Of a stretch of DNA of 64,000 bases, positions 10,079 to 21,155 are shown one piece after another. Within the stretch, counting starts at the first letter, position 1; the number at the start of each line of letters is the position of its first letter. A model generated the notes under the pieces. That model did not search any database. It was not told the origin of the DNA and saw nothing but the letters and a program-made list of their open reading frames with translations. This DNA comes from Motilimonas cestriensis (GTDB lineage Bacteria > Pseudomonadota > Gammaproteobacteria > Enterobacterales > CBDFNC01), in assembly GCF_021295315.1 (NCBI RefSeq), contig NZ_JAIMJA010000012.1, positions 38,883 through 102,882 on the forward strand, written 5' to 3'. A program made the translations under genes and the position numbers.

Positions 10079-11399
10079 AGCGTTTATTCTCACTTAATTG
10101 GTCTTGCTCGCGCAGCCAATTAAGCTTATCTGAAATTTGTTTTTCCAAGCCGCGCTCGGTTGGAAAGTAATATTGTTGATGAGCGAGTGATTCCGGGAAA
10201 TAGTTTTCACCTGCGGCATAAGCATTAGGTTCATTATGAGCATAGCGATACTCTGCGCCATGCCCTAACTCAGCGAGTAGCTGGGTTGGCGCATTACGTA
10301 AATGTACTGGTACAGGCGCATCGCCATGCTCCTTGGCATCACGAAGGGCCGCTTTAAACGCGTTATAAACAGCATTACTTTTTGGTGCACAAGCCAGATA
10401 AACAATGGCCTGTGCAATCGCGCGCTCACCTTCAGCAGGGCCAACGCGACTAAAACAATCCCAGGCTGACACCGCGACTTGCATGGCACGTGGATCGGCA
10501 TTTCCCACATCTTCTGATGCAATAGCTAAACAGCGCCGCGCAATATACAAAGGATCGCAACCTGCTGTTAACATTCGAGCATACCAATAAAGCGCGGCAT
10601 CAGGCGCTGAGCCACGAATGGACTTGTGCAAGGCAGAGATTAAATCAAAATAGATATCGCCTTGCTTATCAATGCTGGCCAATGGCCTACCCGCCACCGC
10701 TTTGAGTAAATCCTCAGTCAATCGTTTCTCGCCATTGACTAAGTCGGCCATATCAACCATCAATTCAATAAAATTAAGGACTTTACGGCCATCGCCCCCC
10801 GCTAATTGAACAGTCTTTTCTGCCAAACCATCAGCTAGCGTGACCGACACATCGGTAAAACCTTGCTTAACAGCACGCTCTATCATGGCTAATAAGTCGG
10901 TTGTTTCGAGCTTTTTTAACACATAAACACGGGCTCGCGATAGCAGTGCGTTATTGAGTTCAAACGAGGGATTTTCTGTGGTGGCACCAATAAAAGTAAT
11001 GGTGCCATCTTCGATGTAAGGTAAAAAACCATCTTGCTGGCTTTTATTAAAGCGATGCACCTCATCGACAAATAACAAGGTACGTTGGCCCTGCTGACCA
11101 TTTTGCTGCGCGCGCTCAATAGCAGCACGAATATCCTTTACCCCTGACGTAACCGCCGACAAACGCTCAACCTTGGCGTCACAATATTGAGCAGCTAACT
11201 CGGCTAAAGTCGTTTTACCTGTGCCCGGCGGTCCCCACAAGATCATAGAATGACAAAAGCCCGCTTCAAGGGCTTTTCTTAAGGGTTGCTCAGGGCCGAT
11301 GATATGTTGCTGGCCAACATAGTGTTCTAAGCTCGTTGGCCGCATCCGCGCCGCCAACGGCCTAAAGTCAGGCGCAAAATTAAGACTTAAGTTATCCAT
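10071..11399 (-). CDS. rarA: Replication-associated recombination protein A
   Basis: An AAA+ ATPase of the RarA/MgsA/WRNIP1 family, related to clamp loaders and acting at stalled replication forks. The 442 residues show Walker A GPPGTGKT (56-63), Walker B with [14 protein letters not shown], sensor 1 ([12 protein letters not shown]) and a C-terminal tetramerisation domain with the conserved DPLYIARRC region. The start codon overlaps the lolA stop by one base and its end overlaps crcB, pointing to translational coupling through lolA-rarA-crcB. Confidence 0.97.
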   Translation of the reverse strand: MDNLSLNFAPDFRPLAARMRPTSLEHYVGQQHIIGPEQPLRKALEAGFCHSMILWGPPGTGKTTLAELAAQYCDAKVERLSAVTSGVKDIRAAIERAQQNGQQGQRTLLFVDEVHRFNKSQQDGFLPYIEDGTITFIGATTENPSFELNNALLSRARVYVLKKLETTDLLAMIERAVKQGFTDVSVTLADGLAEKTVQLAGGDGRKVLNFIELMVDMADLVNGEKRLTEDLLKAVAGRPLASIDKQGDIYFDLISALHKSIRGSAPDAALYWYARMLTAGCDPLYIARRCLAIASEDVGNADPRAMQVAVSAWDCFSRVGPAEGERAIAQAIVYLACAPKSNAVYNAFKAALRDAKEHGDAPVPVHLRNAPTQLLAELGHGAEYRYAHNEPNAYAAGENYFPESLAHQQYYFPTERGLEKQISDKLNWLREQDQLSENKRYD

Positions 11400-12019
11400 T
11401 AACGCTGGTCATCAACCTCTACGCCTTCAGGGATAACAAACTCGAAGTCACTGTCTTTAAATGTACTTTTCGAATTAAACTCTGACAGCACAAACTGACT
11501 GGTTTGGCCTTGGCGCTCTTTAATACTAAAACCGATCAGTTGATCTTTTTGATTAAACTTCATAGTGAATTCAGCAATACTGGCTTGTTCATCCTTTGGC
11601 TTAATAACAAATTTTTGCTGTTGAGCCACAACCTCGTATTGCTGCCAAACTGCCTTATCGGTCGATGCCAATAATAGAAAAGGTGTTCCCGCAACGGCGT
11701 CGGCTTGATCGAGCAAAGTGACTTGCTCAACAAATGGGCTGTAAACCCACACCGTATTACCATTTGACAACACTAACTCTTCATCAGGCATCAATACTTG
11801 CCAGCGAAATTTATCCGGATGGGCAACGTTAAGCTCTCCTGATGCTTCTTGAATCACTTTTCCATCTAAATCTAATACTTGCTGCGAAAAGTTAGCTGAG
11901 AACTGCGATACTTTATGTAGCTTCTGCTGTAGATCTTGCGCGGCATCGGCCCACACTGAGCTTGAAAACAACATCAATGAGGTGAAGCCTGATGTTAATA
12001 ATAACGATAATTTGTTCAT
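11399..12019 (-). CDS. lolA: Outer-membrane lipoprotein carrier protein LolA
   Basis: The periplasmic chaperone that takes lipoproteins from the LolCDE transporter and hands them to LolB at the outer membrane. A signal peptide covers residues 1-24 with the cleavage motif VWA before DAAQDLQQ. The mature part has the family blocks [22 protein letters not shown] and [12 protein letters not shown]. It starts one base after ftsK and shares one base with rarA, so the four genes probably form one operon. Length (206 aa) is normal. Confidence 0.97.
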   Translation of the reverse strand: MNKLSLLLTSGFTSLMLFSSSVWADAAQDLQQKLHKVSQFSANFSQQVLDLDGKVIQEASGELNVAHPDKFRWQVLMPDEELVLSNGNTVWVYSPFVEQVTLLDQADAVAGTPFLLLASTDKAVWQQYEVVAQQQKFVIKPKDEQASIAEFTMKFNQKDQLIGFSIKERQGQTSQFVLSEFNSKSTFKDSDFEFVIPEGVEVDDQR

Positions 12020-12020
12020 C

Positions 12021-14579
12021 TTAATTCCTTGGCGGAGGGGGAGCTAATACTTCACGATTGCCATTATGGCCCGGCGCGCTCACTATGCCTTGTTGCTCCA
12101 TTTGCTCAACAATACGTGCCGCGCGGTTGTAACCTATTTTAAATTTACGTTGTACACCTGATACAGAGCCACGGCGTGTTTCTGTTACAAAGGCAACGGC
12201 TTCATCATAGAAAGCATCAACTTCTTCGTCAGACTCAGACATTTCACCCGGCAACATATTTTCGGCAGTGGTATCGCCCGATAAAATATCATCAATATAA
12301 TTTGGCTCACCACGTAACTTCCAATCTGCAACCACTTTATGTACTTCATGATCATCAACAAATGCGCCATGAACGCGCGTTGGAATAGAGGTACCTGGCG
12401 GTAAATATATCATATCGCCCATTCCCAATAATGATTCCGCACCTTGTTGATCCAAAATAGTGCGCGAATCAATTTTACTAGACACTTGAAACGCCATTCT
12501 GGTTGGGATATTAGCCTTGATTAAGCCAGTGATGACATCTACTGATGGACGCTGGGTCGCGAGAATTAAATGGATCCCCGCCGCACGCGCTTTTTGCGCA
12601 ATACGCGCGATTAGCTCTTCTACCTTCTTACCGACAATCATCATCATGTCAGCAAATTCATCAACCACTACAACAATACTCGGCAGTTTAGTCAATTCCG
12701 GTGCCAGCTCATCCATGCTGTCACCCGGCTTCCAGAGGGGATCAACCATAGGGTTACCCGAATCAATCGCGGCCTTCACCTTAGCGTTATAACCTTTTAA
12801 GTTACGCACACCGACCGCTGACATTAGCTTATAGCGGCGCTCCATCTCACCGACACACCAACGCAGCGCATTGGCCGCATCTTTCATGTCGGTTACCACT
12901 TCTGACAGCAGATGCGGAATGCCTTCATATACCGACAACTCTAGCATCTTAGGATCGATCATGATCATCCGCACATCTTCCGGTGATGACTTGTACAATA
13001 GACTGACTATCATACAGTTAACACCAACTGATTTACCTGAGCCGGTGGTACCCGCCACCAGCAAGTGCGGCATTTTCGCGAGGTCGACTACCACAGGTTT
13101 ACCAGCAATATCACTGCCCAACACCATGGTTAAAGGCGAGCTGCTTTCGGTGAACAATGGACAATCAATCACTTCGCGTAAATAAACCGTTTCGCGGTAT
13201 TTATTTGGTAACTCAAGACCGATATAAGTTTTGCCCGGAATAACTTCAACCACGCGCACACTAATGGCCGATAAAGCGCGCGCCAAATCTTTAGCTAGAC
13301 CACTGATTTTACTGACCTTGATGCCCGGCGCTAAATCTAATTCAAAGCGGGTTATGACTGGGCCAGGGAAAACCTCCATCACCTTTGCTTGCACGTTAAA
13401 GTCTAACAACTTGGCTTCAACCAAACGGGAAACTTGATCCAATTCCTCTTGGCTAATCGGATTTTCTGACTTATTGGGTCTGTCGAGCAGGTCAACCGAT
13501 GGCAAAGGGGCTAACGGTGGCATCGCCTGTTTTTTCTGCAAGTCAGCGACTGCAGCTGCCAAGGTTGGCTGCTGGCTGCTGTTTTTACTGACCATCTGCG
13601 CCACTTTAGGCGAATCGGTAGCGTCAGTAGGAGGATGAGAAAAAGAGGGTCCGAAATCATCCTCGTCGTCATCTAAGTCTGGCATCCATGGCATATTCAA
13701 ATCATCAAGTTCAGTATTAACTTGCTCTTGAGCCGCAACTGCAACAGAAGGCGATTGCTTGCTCACTGCTTTAGCCTGCTTATCTTGCTCGTTTAAGGAA
13801 GATTCAAACTCAGGTAATATTTTATCGAGGCTCGGTAAAGGAGGGTCATTACGCTCAGAGTTATCCTCTTTTTGTTTTGGCAACTCTTTAGCAAACAATA
13901 CATCTTCCGATTCTTGTTTCAATTTATTGGCACTGCGCTGGGCTTTAAACTCGCGCCATGCAGTCGGGGCATGCAATAAAAAGCGGCCAAACTTAATGCA
14001 GTATTCACCAAGCTTATCGATAAACATCAACAATGAGATACCCGTAAAGAGGGTAAACCCCGTTGCAATAAAGCTCAATAAAATAAGGGTTGAGCCTAGC
14101 AGACCAAAATAGCTAACCATCGATTGAGACAAAATATCCCCAATCACGCCACCACTTGAAAAATAATAAATATCATCAAAGTTAAGGGCAGCCAGTGCTG
14201 TCACCCCAAGGACGATAAAAATAAATCCGATAATACGCAAACCAAGAGCTAAATAATCTAAAGAAAGCAGTCCCTTTGGCTTCCAAAAAAGCAGCCAAGC
14301 AACGGCAACCGTCACAAATGGCATTAAATAAGCGGCAATACCAAAGGCGAACAACAAAATATCAGCCAACCACGCGCCAGCCGCGCCACCGGAGTTATGG
14401 ATGGTGCCTTCCCATGCCGTTTGCGTCCAACTGGGATCAGAAGGATGAAAGGTGATTAATGACAGCATCATGAAAATTGCAAAGGCATGACAGATAATAA
14501 GACTGACTTCTAGAATACGGGCAACACCAGATAGAGAAGACATGGGTTTTGCTTGGGTCAAGCTCAATTCCTTGTTCAT
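12021..14579 (-). CDS. ftsK: DNA translocase FtsK
   Basis: A septum-anchored motor that pumps DNA and activates XerCD recombination at dif during division. The 852-aa form has about four N-terminal membrane helices (about 20-185), a short acidic, Pro/Ser-rich linker, then the motor with Walker A GTTGSGKS near residue 507 and Walker [12 protein letters not shown], and a C-terminal gamma winged helix that reads KOPS sites. It is much shorter than Escherichia coli FtsK (1329 aa) because of the linker. I start at 14579 with AGG 9 nt upstream. An in-frame ATG at 14615 lies inside the lrp terminator and is unlikely. Confidence 0.95.
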   Translation of the reverse strand: MNKELSLTQAKPMSSLSGVARILEVSLIICHAFAIFMMLSLITFHPSDPSWTQTAWEGTIHNSGGAAGAWLADILLFAFGIAAYLMPFVTVAVAWLLFWKPKGLLSLDYLALGLRIIGFIFIVLGVTALAALNFDDIYYFSSGGVIGDILSQSMVSYFGLLGSTLILLSFIATGFTLFTGISLLMFIDKLGEYCIKFGRFLLHAPTAWREFKAQRSANKLKQESEDVLFAKELPKQKEDNSERNDPPLPSLDKILPEFESSLNEQDKQAKAVSKQSPSVAVAAQEQVNTELDDLNMPWMPDLDDDEDDFGPSFSHPPTDATDSPKVAQMVSKNSSQQPTLAAAVADLQKKQAMPPLAPLPSVDLLDRPNKSENPISQEELDQVSRLVEAKLLDFNVQAKVMEVFPGPVITRFELDLAPGIKVSKISGLAKDLARALSAISVRVVEVIPGKTYIGLELPNKYRETVYLREVIDCPLFTESSSPLTMVLGSDIAGKPVVVDLAKMPHLLVAGTTGSGKSVGVNCMIVSLLYKSSPEDVRMIMIDPKMLELSVYEGIPHLLSEVVTDMKDAANALRWCVGEMERRYKLMSAVGVRNLKGYNAKVKAAIDSGNPMVDPLWKPGDSMDELAPELTKLPSIVVVVDEFADMMMIVGKKVEELIARIAQKARAAGIHLILATQRPSVDVITGLIKANIPTRMAFQVSSKIDSRTILDQQGAESLLGMGDMIYLPPGTSIPTRVHGAFVDDHEVHKVVADWKLRGEPNYIDDILSGDTTAENMLPGEMSESDEEVDAFYDEAVAFVTETRRGSVSGVQRKFKIGYNRAARIVEQMEQQGIVSAPGHNGNREVLAPPPPRN

Positions 14580-14601
14580 TTTAAACGCCTGAAGAGAAAA
14601 T

Positions 14602-14624
14602 AAAAAAAGCGGCATTTAGCCGCT
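14602..14624 (-). terminator. Terminator after lrp
   Basis: On the minus strand the stem AGCGGC/GCCGCT with a 5-nt loop is followed by seven T. It lies 35 nt after the lrp stop and just before the ftsK start, so ftsK transcription needs read-through or a promoter in the short remaining gap. Confidence 0.85.
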
Positions 14625-14658
14625 CTTTATTGTATCCATTTCAATGCTGAGGTAAAGC

Positions 14659-15153
14659 TTAGCGAGTCTTTATCACTAAAGAATTAGACTGTTTCACTTC
14701 TTCCATTACGACATAAGTTCGAGTATCGTTTACACCAGGTAAACGTAACAGTGTTTCGCCTAACAACTTGCGGTAAGCCGACATGTCACACACTCGAGTT
14801 TTAAGTAGGTAATCAAAATCGCCAGAAACAAGATGACATTCTTGGATTTCTTCTAATTCCTGAACCGCACTATTGAATTGTTCAAACACATCTGGTGCGC
14901 CGCGATTAAGGGTTATTTCAACAAACACCAACAAGGACGCATCTAGGTATAATGGGTTTAGAATTGCCGTGTAACCTTTAATATAACCTTGGCGTTCAAG
15001 GCGGCGAACACGTTCTAAACAAGGCGTCGGGCTTAAACCAACACGCTTAGAGAGCTCAACATTAGAGATTCGGCCATCTTTTTGTAACTCATTTAAGATG
15101 TTACGGTCGATGCGATCCAAATCCTTAAGTGGTCTAGTATTTACTTCCATCAT
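14659..15153 (-). CDS. lrp: Leucine-responsive regulatory protein Lrp
   Basis: Global regulator of amino-acid metabolism, acting as octamers or hexadecamers. The 164-aa product is near-identical over long stretches to enterobacterial Lrp (for example RIDRNILNELQKDGRISN). An N-terminal helix-turn-helix (about 30-60) is followed by the RAM ligand-binding domain. The ATG at 15153 has GGA 8 nt upstream and gives the family length; longer in-frame starts add a non-conserved extension. It is divergent from alanine dehydrogenase, a common Lrp-family arrangement, and the shared upstream region contains a dyad. Confidence 0.96.
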   Translation of the reverse strand: MMEVNTRPLKDLDRIDRNILNELQKDGRISNVELSKRVGLSPTPCLERVRRLERQGYIKGYTAILNPLYLDASLLVFVEITLNRGAPDVFEQFNSAVQELEEIQECHLVSGDFDYLLKTRVCDMSAYRKLLGETLLRLPGVNDTRTYVVMEEVKQSNSLVIKTR

Positions 15154-15189
15154 TATTATATTCCATTTAATTACATCCCAGTAAAATAA

Positions 15190-15254
15190 TATCACGCTTT
15201 AAATTTAATTATAGGTGCATAAGCGGTTATTTTTCCGCCTATACTAGCGTGATA
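15190..15254. promoter_or_regulatory. Dyad in the lrp-ald divergent control region
   Basis: A 9-bp inverted repeat TATCACGCT (15190-15198) and AGCGTGATA (15246-15254) is separated by 47 nt, one arm near each gene. A smaller GCGG/CCGC dyad sits between them. Widely spaced arms would suit a wrapping or looping regulator such as Lrp, but the arms do not closely match the known Lrp consensus, so the regulator is inferred from position only. Confidence 0.35.
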
Positions 15255-15303
15255 GCCTTTTATTTTTTCTCAACCCAGACCCCAACACATAGCGAGGTAA
15301 ATA

Positions 15304-16422
15304 ATGATCATTGGCGTACCAAAAGAAATCAAAAATCACGAGTACCGCGTTGGCTTAGTTCCATCTAGTGTGCGAGAACTAACTCGCCTAGGCCACATAG
15401 TCAATATTGAAACTAATGCCGGTGCAGGAATTGACCTCACCGATGCTGAGTTTGCAGCAGCTGGAGCAAACATAGTTGCCAGTGCTAATGAACTATTCTC
15501 AAAATCAGAGATGATAGTCAAGGTAAAAGAGCCGCTAGCGTCAGAAAGAGCATTACTCAAACCTGAACACGTGCTTTTTACCTATTTACATTTAGCGCCA
15601 GATCTGCTCCAAACTGAGGATCTTATCAAGAGTCGAGCCACATGTATAGCATATGAAACTGTTACTGATAAAAATGGCACGTTGCCATTACTGTCACCCA
15701 TGTCAGAGGTAGCAGGTAGAATGGCCATCCAAGCTGGGGCGATGGCGCTCGAGAAGTCTTGGGGTGGCAGAGGCTTACTGTTAGCAGGGGTCCCCGGGGT
15801 AGCACCGGCTAAAGTACTCGTGATTGGCGGAGGAAAAGTTGGCCAAAATGCCATTAAGATAGCGATTGGTATGGGTGCTAATGTGACTGTTTTAGATAAA
15901 AATATTAATACCTTAGAAAAATTGGATCAGCAATATGCCAATACCCTAACCACCCTTTATTCAAATGCTGAAAACTTAGAACAAGAAGTTATCCGTGCTG
16001 ATTTAGTGATCGCCGCCGTACTCCTACCCGGCGCAGCGGCCCCCAAGCTCATCAGCAAAGCCTTGCTGAAAAAAATGAAACCGGGCGCGGTGATAGTCGA
16101 TGTTGCGATAGACCAAGGGGGTTGCTGTGAAACCTCTCACGCCACCACCCATGATGATCCTATTTATATTGTTGATAACATAGTGCATTATTGTGTAGCC
16201 AATATGCCCGGCGCAGTTGCTAGAACGGCCACTTTCGCTCTCAATCATGCCACCCTCCCCTATGTTATTAAACTTGCAGAGCTGGGAGCAGTGGAAGCGA
16301 TGCGTCAAGATCCAGGCTTACTGGCAGGACTAAATGTTTTTAATGGTCAAATAACCAACGAGCAAGTCGCCATTGGCCAACAAAAGCCCTGGATCTCAGC
16401 CGAAAAGGTGCTTAATTTATAA
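15304..16422 (+). CDS. ald: Alanine dehydrogenase
   Basis: Catalyses NAD-dependent oxidative deamination of L-alanine to pyruvate and ammonia, reversibly; cytoplasmic. The 372 residues have the AlaDH/PNT N-terminal block (GVPKEIKNHEYRVGLVP), a catalytic lysine in VKVKEPL, a histidine in YLHLAPD, and a Rossmann motif VIGGGKVGQNA (about 175-185). The end has the GQQKPW tail common in these enzymes. It is divergent from lrp, suggesting Lrp control in response to alanine or leucine. A terminator follows. Confidence 0.96.
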   Translation: MIIGVPKEIKNHEYRVGLVPSSVRELTRLGHIVNIETNAGAGIDLTDAEFAAAGANIVASANELFSKSEMIVKVKEPLASERALLKPEHVLFTYLHLAPDLLQTEDLIKSRATCIAYETVTDKNGTLPLLSPMSEVAGRMAIQAGAMALEKSWGGRGLLLAGVPGVAPAKVLVIGGGKVGQNAIKIAIGMGANVTVLDKNINTLEKLDQQYANTLTTLYSNAENLEQEVIRADLVIAAVLLPGAAAPKLISKALLKKMKPGAVIVDVAIDQGGCCETSHATTHDDPIYIVDNIVHYCVANMPGAVARTATFALNHATLPYVIKLAELGAVEAMRQDPGLLAGLNVFNGQITNEQVAIGQQKPWISAEKVLNL

Positions 16423-16430
16423 AAAAACTC

Positions 16431-16462
16431 AAAAGGAGCTTATATTTTCAGCTCCTTTTTTT
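16431..16462 (+). terminator. Terminator after ald
   Basis: Stem AAAAGGAGCT/AGCTCCTTTT with a 9-nt loop and a T run, 9 nt after the ald stop. Confidence 0.88.
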
Positions 16463-16601
16463 ATAAAATATAACAAATTGTTCTGTTAACATATTTATCT
16501 ATTGACCATTTTCGCCACTTTGCGGTGATTTATTCTGCAGATATATTTCGCCGCTTTACCCACTGTTATTATTTCCATACAATCACCTCAAGCATTACTA
16601 G

Positions 16602-17570
<969 letters not shown>

Positions 17571-17584
17571 AAAATGAGGTAGGG

Positions 17585-18847
17585 ATGAAAAAAATACTGG
17601 TCATTGAAGATAGCAGTACCGTTAGAAATATCTTACTGCAAGTGATCCAAAAAACCTTAAACATCCCTACCGACTCCGCAGAGAGCATGGCTCAATGCAG
17701 AGATCTGATTAAAAAAAATGGCAGCAACGCCTACTTTGCAGCCATGGTTGACTTAAACCTCCCCGATGCCGCCGCTGGCGAAGCCGTTGCCTATACTCTG
17801 GCTCATCAACTCCCCTCTATTGTTTTAACTGGCGATTACAACGAGACCATGCGCACTAAGTTACTCAATATGGGTGTGGTTGATTACGTCATTAAAGACA
17901 GTACCTATTCTTTTAATTATGCGATTAGCTTGTTACAGCGTTTACATAAGAATCAGTTTATAAAACTGCTCGTCGTCGAGGACTCAAAGGTAGCTCGCAG
18001 TTATATGGTGGATCTGTTAAAACAACACTTATTCCAGATTTATACTGCCTGTGACGGCGTCGAAGCACTTTCAGTACTAGAGCAAGAGCCAGATATAAAA
18101 ATTCTTTTAACTGATTACAACATGCCGAATATGGACGGTTTTCAGCTGGTTCAAACCTTACGTAAACGCTTTGATAAAAATCAGTTAGCCATTATTGGAG
18201 TGTCATCAACCGATAACCCTTCTTTGTCGGCACGCTTCATCAAACATGGCGCCAATGATTTTCTTAGTAAACCTTTTATTCATGAAGAGTTATATTGCCG
18301 AGTGAATCAAACCCTTGATCATATTGAGCTCGTTGCAGAAACCCAAAATGCAGCCAACCGTGACTTTATGACAAAATTGTATAACCGTCGCTACCTATTC
18401 AATCAAGGCGCCCAAATTCATGCTAACGCAAAACAGGGCCAATATAGTTTGGCGGTAGTCAGCATGGATATTGATCATTTCAAAGAAGTGAACGATACCT
18501 ACAGCCATGAAGTGGGTGATATTGTATTAAAGCATGTTGCCAATATGCTCACAATTTGCTTTCCAAAGTCTTTGGTTGCCCGCCTGGGCGGTGAGGAATT
18601 CTGTATTTTGATGACCGATACCGACAACGAACTAGCCAGCGCTCGGCTTAATAAATTTCGCGAGAAGCTAGCACTGAGTCCAATCTTAGCCAATGACCAA
18701 GATATTTGGATAACCGCCAGTTTTGGTGTCACCAACTTTATTGATGACACTCTCGACAGCCAGCTTAATCGTGCTGACCGATTACTTTATGAAGCAAAAA
18801 ACGATGGCCGCAATCGCGTTTACAACGACACCGATGCTAATTTTTAG
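17585..18847 (+). CDS. Two-receiver diguanylate cyclase response regulator
   Basis: A 420-aa cytoplasmic protein predicted to make cyclic di-GMP from two GTP. Two receiver domains are followed by a GGDEF domain. Receiver 1 (about 1-120) keeps an acidic pair (VIEDSS), an acceptor aspartate in MVDLNLP and a lysine in VIKDS. Receiver 2 (about 128-245) keeps VVEDSK, LLTDYNMPNMDG and FLSKPF. The catalytic loop is RLGGEEF near residue 336. The position where an RxxD inhibitory I-site would lie reads FPKS, so product feedback through that site looks absent. The domain order recalls PleD. The partner kinase is not in the window. It starts 14 nt after trxB. Confidence 0.9.
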   Translation: MKKILVIEDSSTVRNILLQVIQKTLNIPTDSAESMAQCRDLIKKNGSNAYFAAMVDLNLPDAAAGEAVAYTLAHQLPSIVLTGDYNETMRTKLLNMGVVDYVIKDSTYSFNYAISLLQRLHKNQFIKLLVVEDSKVARSYMVDLLKQHLFQIYTACDGVEALSVLEQEPDIKILLTDYNMPNMDGFQLVQTLRKRFDKNQLAIIGVSSTDNPSLSARFIKHGANDFLSKPFIHEELYCRVNQTLDHIELVAETQNAANRDFMTKLYNRRYLFNQGAQIHANAKQGQYSLAVVSMDIDHFKEVNDTYSHEVGDIVLKHVANMLTICFPKSLVARLGGEEFCILMTDTDNELASARLNKFREKLALSPILANDQDIWITASFGVTNFIDDTLDSQLNRADRLLYEAKNDGRNRVYNDTDANF

Positions 18848-18858
18848 TTTATCGTGTT

Positions 18859-19362
18859 TTAGTAAGCAATATCGACTCTGACGCCTTCATCGAAATACAA
18901 TAGACGAACGGCGTCTCCTCGTTTAAATCGCATATTAGAATCATTGTCTTGAATGACATTAATCAGTTCGCCTTGCTCTGTTTTCAGCAGCAGTTCAACC
19001 AGCTGATATTCCATGATAACAGGCGTTTGTGAACGGTAATCGGCCATCCCCGCCCCCAACACAGCGCCAGCTGTGGTGGCAACAACTTGCCCTGTTCCGC
19101 CACCAAACTGATAGCCAATTAAGCCACCGATCAGTGCCCCCGATAAGGTATGCCAGCCATTACGAGTCGATTGGATCACTTGTTGTTTAGTTATATTTCT
19201 TACGGAGTCTACCGAAGCAAATACAACTTGATTCACAGGCCGGGCGACATTACGCTGGTAAAGATCGGCCCCGTGAGCGTTAAGTGAAATAAAGCTCGAG
19301 CTGAGTAAAGCAACGCTAATCAAAACGAGTCGCATCGACGAATAGCATTTATGATGCGCCAT
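18859..19362 (-). CDS. Glycine-zipper envelope protein, SlyB/Pcp-like
   Basis: A 167-aa exported protein. An N-terminal signal segment (about 11-35, hydrophobic core LVLISVALLSSSFISL) ends near AHGAD. The middle has a glycine-zipper two-helix domain (GALIGGLIGYQFGGG through AGAVLGAGMAD, about 75-105). The C-terminal third looks like a small beta domain (VIQDNDSNMRFKRGDAVRLLY). This resembles the SlyB/Pcp outer-membrane lipoproteins, but I see no lipobox cysteine, so it is probably not lipidated. I start at the ATG at 19362, preceded by AAGAAGG; upstream ATGs overlap the divergent aat gene. Function is not established. Confidence 0.75.
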   Translation of the reverse strand: MAHHKCYSSMRLVLISVALLSSSFISLNAHGADLYQRNVARPVNQVVFASVDSVRNITKQQVIQSTRNGWHTLSGALIGGLIGYQFGGGTGQVVATTAGAVLGAGMADYRSQTPVIMEYQLVELLLKTEQGELINVIQDNDSNMRFKRGDAVRLLYFDEGVRVDIAY

Positions 19363-19384
19363 AATTACCTTCTTATTTAGCTGA

Positions 19385-20104
19385 ATGTTCATGAATCATT
19401 TTATAACGCAATTAAGCCAGCAAGCGAGTTTATTTCCTGATCCAAGTTTAGCATTAACAGAGCCCGATGGTTTACTGGCGGTAGGCGGTGATCTAAGTCC
19501 TGCTCGGCTGTTAGCAGCTTATCGCAAAGGTATTTTTCCTTGGTACAGCGATGATCAACCCATAATGTGGTGGAGCCCTAGTGAGCGGGCAACGATAAAA
19601 CCGAGTCAAGTGCACATAAGCCGCTCAATGGCGCGCTTGATTCGTCAAGATAAATTTGAAATAACCGTCAATGTTAGCTTTACTGAAGTAATAAAGGCCT
19701 GCGCCGATGAACGCAAAGACGATGGCACTTGGATCACGCCTGATATGCAACAGGCTTATACCCAACTGCATCAACTGGGTCACGCTCACTCAATTGAGGT
19801 TTGGCAACAAGCGCAGCTAGTGGGCGGTATCTACGGCGTCAGCATCGGGCGTTTATTTTGCGGTGAATCCATGTTTCACCGCGCAACTAACGCATCCAAA
19901 ATAGCCTTTATCGCATTATGTCAGCATTTCAAGCAACATGGTGGTAACTTAATTGATGCACAAATTCCCAATCCACATCTCACTTCACTCGGGGTCAAGT
20001 CACAAACGCGAGCTGATTTTCTCATTCAAGCACAACAGCTGACAAAAGAACCAATAGGAACGCAATGTTGGACAAAACAAACGATCCATCTGAAATCATC
20101 TTAA
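19385..20104 (+). CDS. aat: Leucyl/phenylalanyl-tRNA-protein transferase
   Basis: Transfers Leu or Phe from aminoacyl-tRNA to proteins with N-terminal Lys or Arg, creating N-degrons for ClpS-ClpAP. The 239-aa product has the family hallmarks GLLAVGGDLSPARLL, YRKGIFPWYSDDQPIMWWSP and the GGIYGVSIGRLFCGESMFH catalytic-core segment. Two ATGs (19385 and 19391) are possible, neither with a strong ribosome-binding site. Its 3' end overlaps bpt by 40 nt. aat, bpt, clpA and clpS being together makes a compact N-degron locus. Confidence 0.95.
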   Translation: MFMNHFITQLSQQASLFPDPSLALTEPDGLLAVGGDLSPARLLAAYRKGIFPWYSDDQPIMWWSPSERATIKPSQVHISRSMARLIRQDKFEITVNVSFTEVIKACADERKDDGTWITPDMQQAYTQLHQLGHAHSIEVWQQAQLVGGIYGVSIGRLFCGESMFHRATNASKIAFIALCQHFKQHGGNLIDAQIPNPHLTSLGVKSQTRADFLIQAQQLTKEPIGTQCWTKQTIHLKSS

Positions 20105-20790
20105 AAGTCGGCCTCACGCCTGAGCACCCTTGTAGCTACTTACCGGAAAAAAAAGAACAGCTATTGGTCATGATGGACCCAGGTATGTTCAACCCTCATG
20201 ATTATGAGCGACTCCTGAGTTTAGGCTTTCGTCGCAGTGGGAAAGATATTTATCGCCCCCACTGCCTTCATTGCCAACAATGTCAATCAATTCGCTTGCC
20301 TGTTGACCACATTAAACTAACAAAAAGCCAAAAACGCGTAGCGAATAAAAACCAAGGATTAGTCGTCACCATCAGTCATCAGAATAAGCCCGAATATTTC
20401 GAACTCTATCAAAAGTACATTAATGCCCGCCATCAAGACGGAAGTATGTATCCGGCCAACCTCCTCCAATACGAACAATTTGTCCTTGCACCTTGGCTGT
20501 CACCACATTACTTAGAGTTTTATGACCAAGAGCAACTTATTGCTGTGGCAGTAACCGATGTCGGCGCATCGAGCTTAAGTGCGATGTACACCTTTTATGA
20601 CCCCGATTTTGAACATTTGTCTCTTGGCACCTACGCCATTTTGCAGCAGTTACACTATGCCGCAACGCTCAAATTACCTTGGTTATACCTTGGATACCAA
20701 GTCGATGACTGCGAAAAAATGAATTATAAGACCCGATTTTCGCCTTATGAGCGCTTGATCCGCGGTGATTGGCATAAATTCACGAATTAA
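20065..20790 (+). CDS. bpt: Aspartate/glutamate leucyltransferase
   Basis: Transfers leucine to proteins with N-terminal Asp or Glu, a second entry into the bacterial N-degron pathway. The 241-aa sequence belongs to the ATE/Bpt family: N-terminal cysteines (HPCSYLP), then the HCLHCQQCQSIRLPV block, and the C-terminal LGYQVDDCEKMNYKTRFSPYE signature. AGGA lies 6 nt before the ATG, which is inside aat in another frame, so translation is probably coupled. Family knowledge from Vibrio vulnificus Bpt supports the leucyl rather than arginyl assignment. Confidence 0.93.
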   Translation: MLDKTNDPSEIILKVGLTPEHPCSYLPEKKEQLLVMMDPGMFNPHDYERLLSLGFRRSGKDIYRPHCLHCQQCQSIRLPVDHIKLTKSQKRVANKNQGLVVTISHQNKPEYFELYQKYINARHQDGSMYPANLLQYEQFVLAPWLSPHYLEFYDQEQLIAVAVTDVGASSLSAMYTFYDPDFEHLSLGTYAILQQLHYAATLKLPWLYLGYQVDDCEKMNYKTRFSPYERLIRGDWHKFTN

Positions 20791-20850
20791 ATTGAGCGAT
20801 TTCTTTACCCTTTCATGCAAATCTGGCATTATTCGGCGGTCAAAAAATAG

Positions 20851-21093
<243 letters not shown>

Positions 21094-21103
21094 TCTTCGC
21101 CAT

Positions 21104-21132
21104 AAAAAAACCAGCTTTCGCTGGTTTTTTTT
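21104..21132. terminator. Shared terminator of infA and clpA
   Basis: Stem AAAAAAACCAGC/GCTGGTTTTTTT with a TTTC loop between convergent genes. T tracts occur in both directions. Confidence 0.92.
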
Positions 21133-21155
21133 GGTGTCAACTTTAGTACCCAGCG

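Noticed and set aside
9695-10100. A fluoride riboswitch for crcB
   Set aside because: crcB overlaps the rarA reading frame by 8 nt, so there is no untranslated leader to hold one.
12176-14112. Several plus-strand open frames opposite ftsK
   Set aside because: They are shadows of a strongly conserved gene on the other strand, without start signals or recognisable products.
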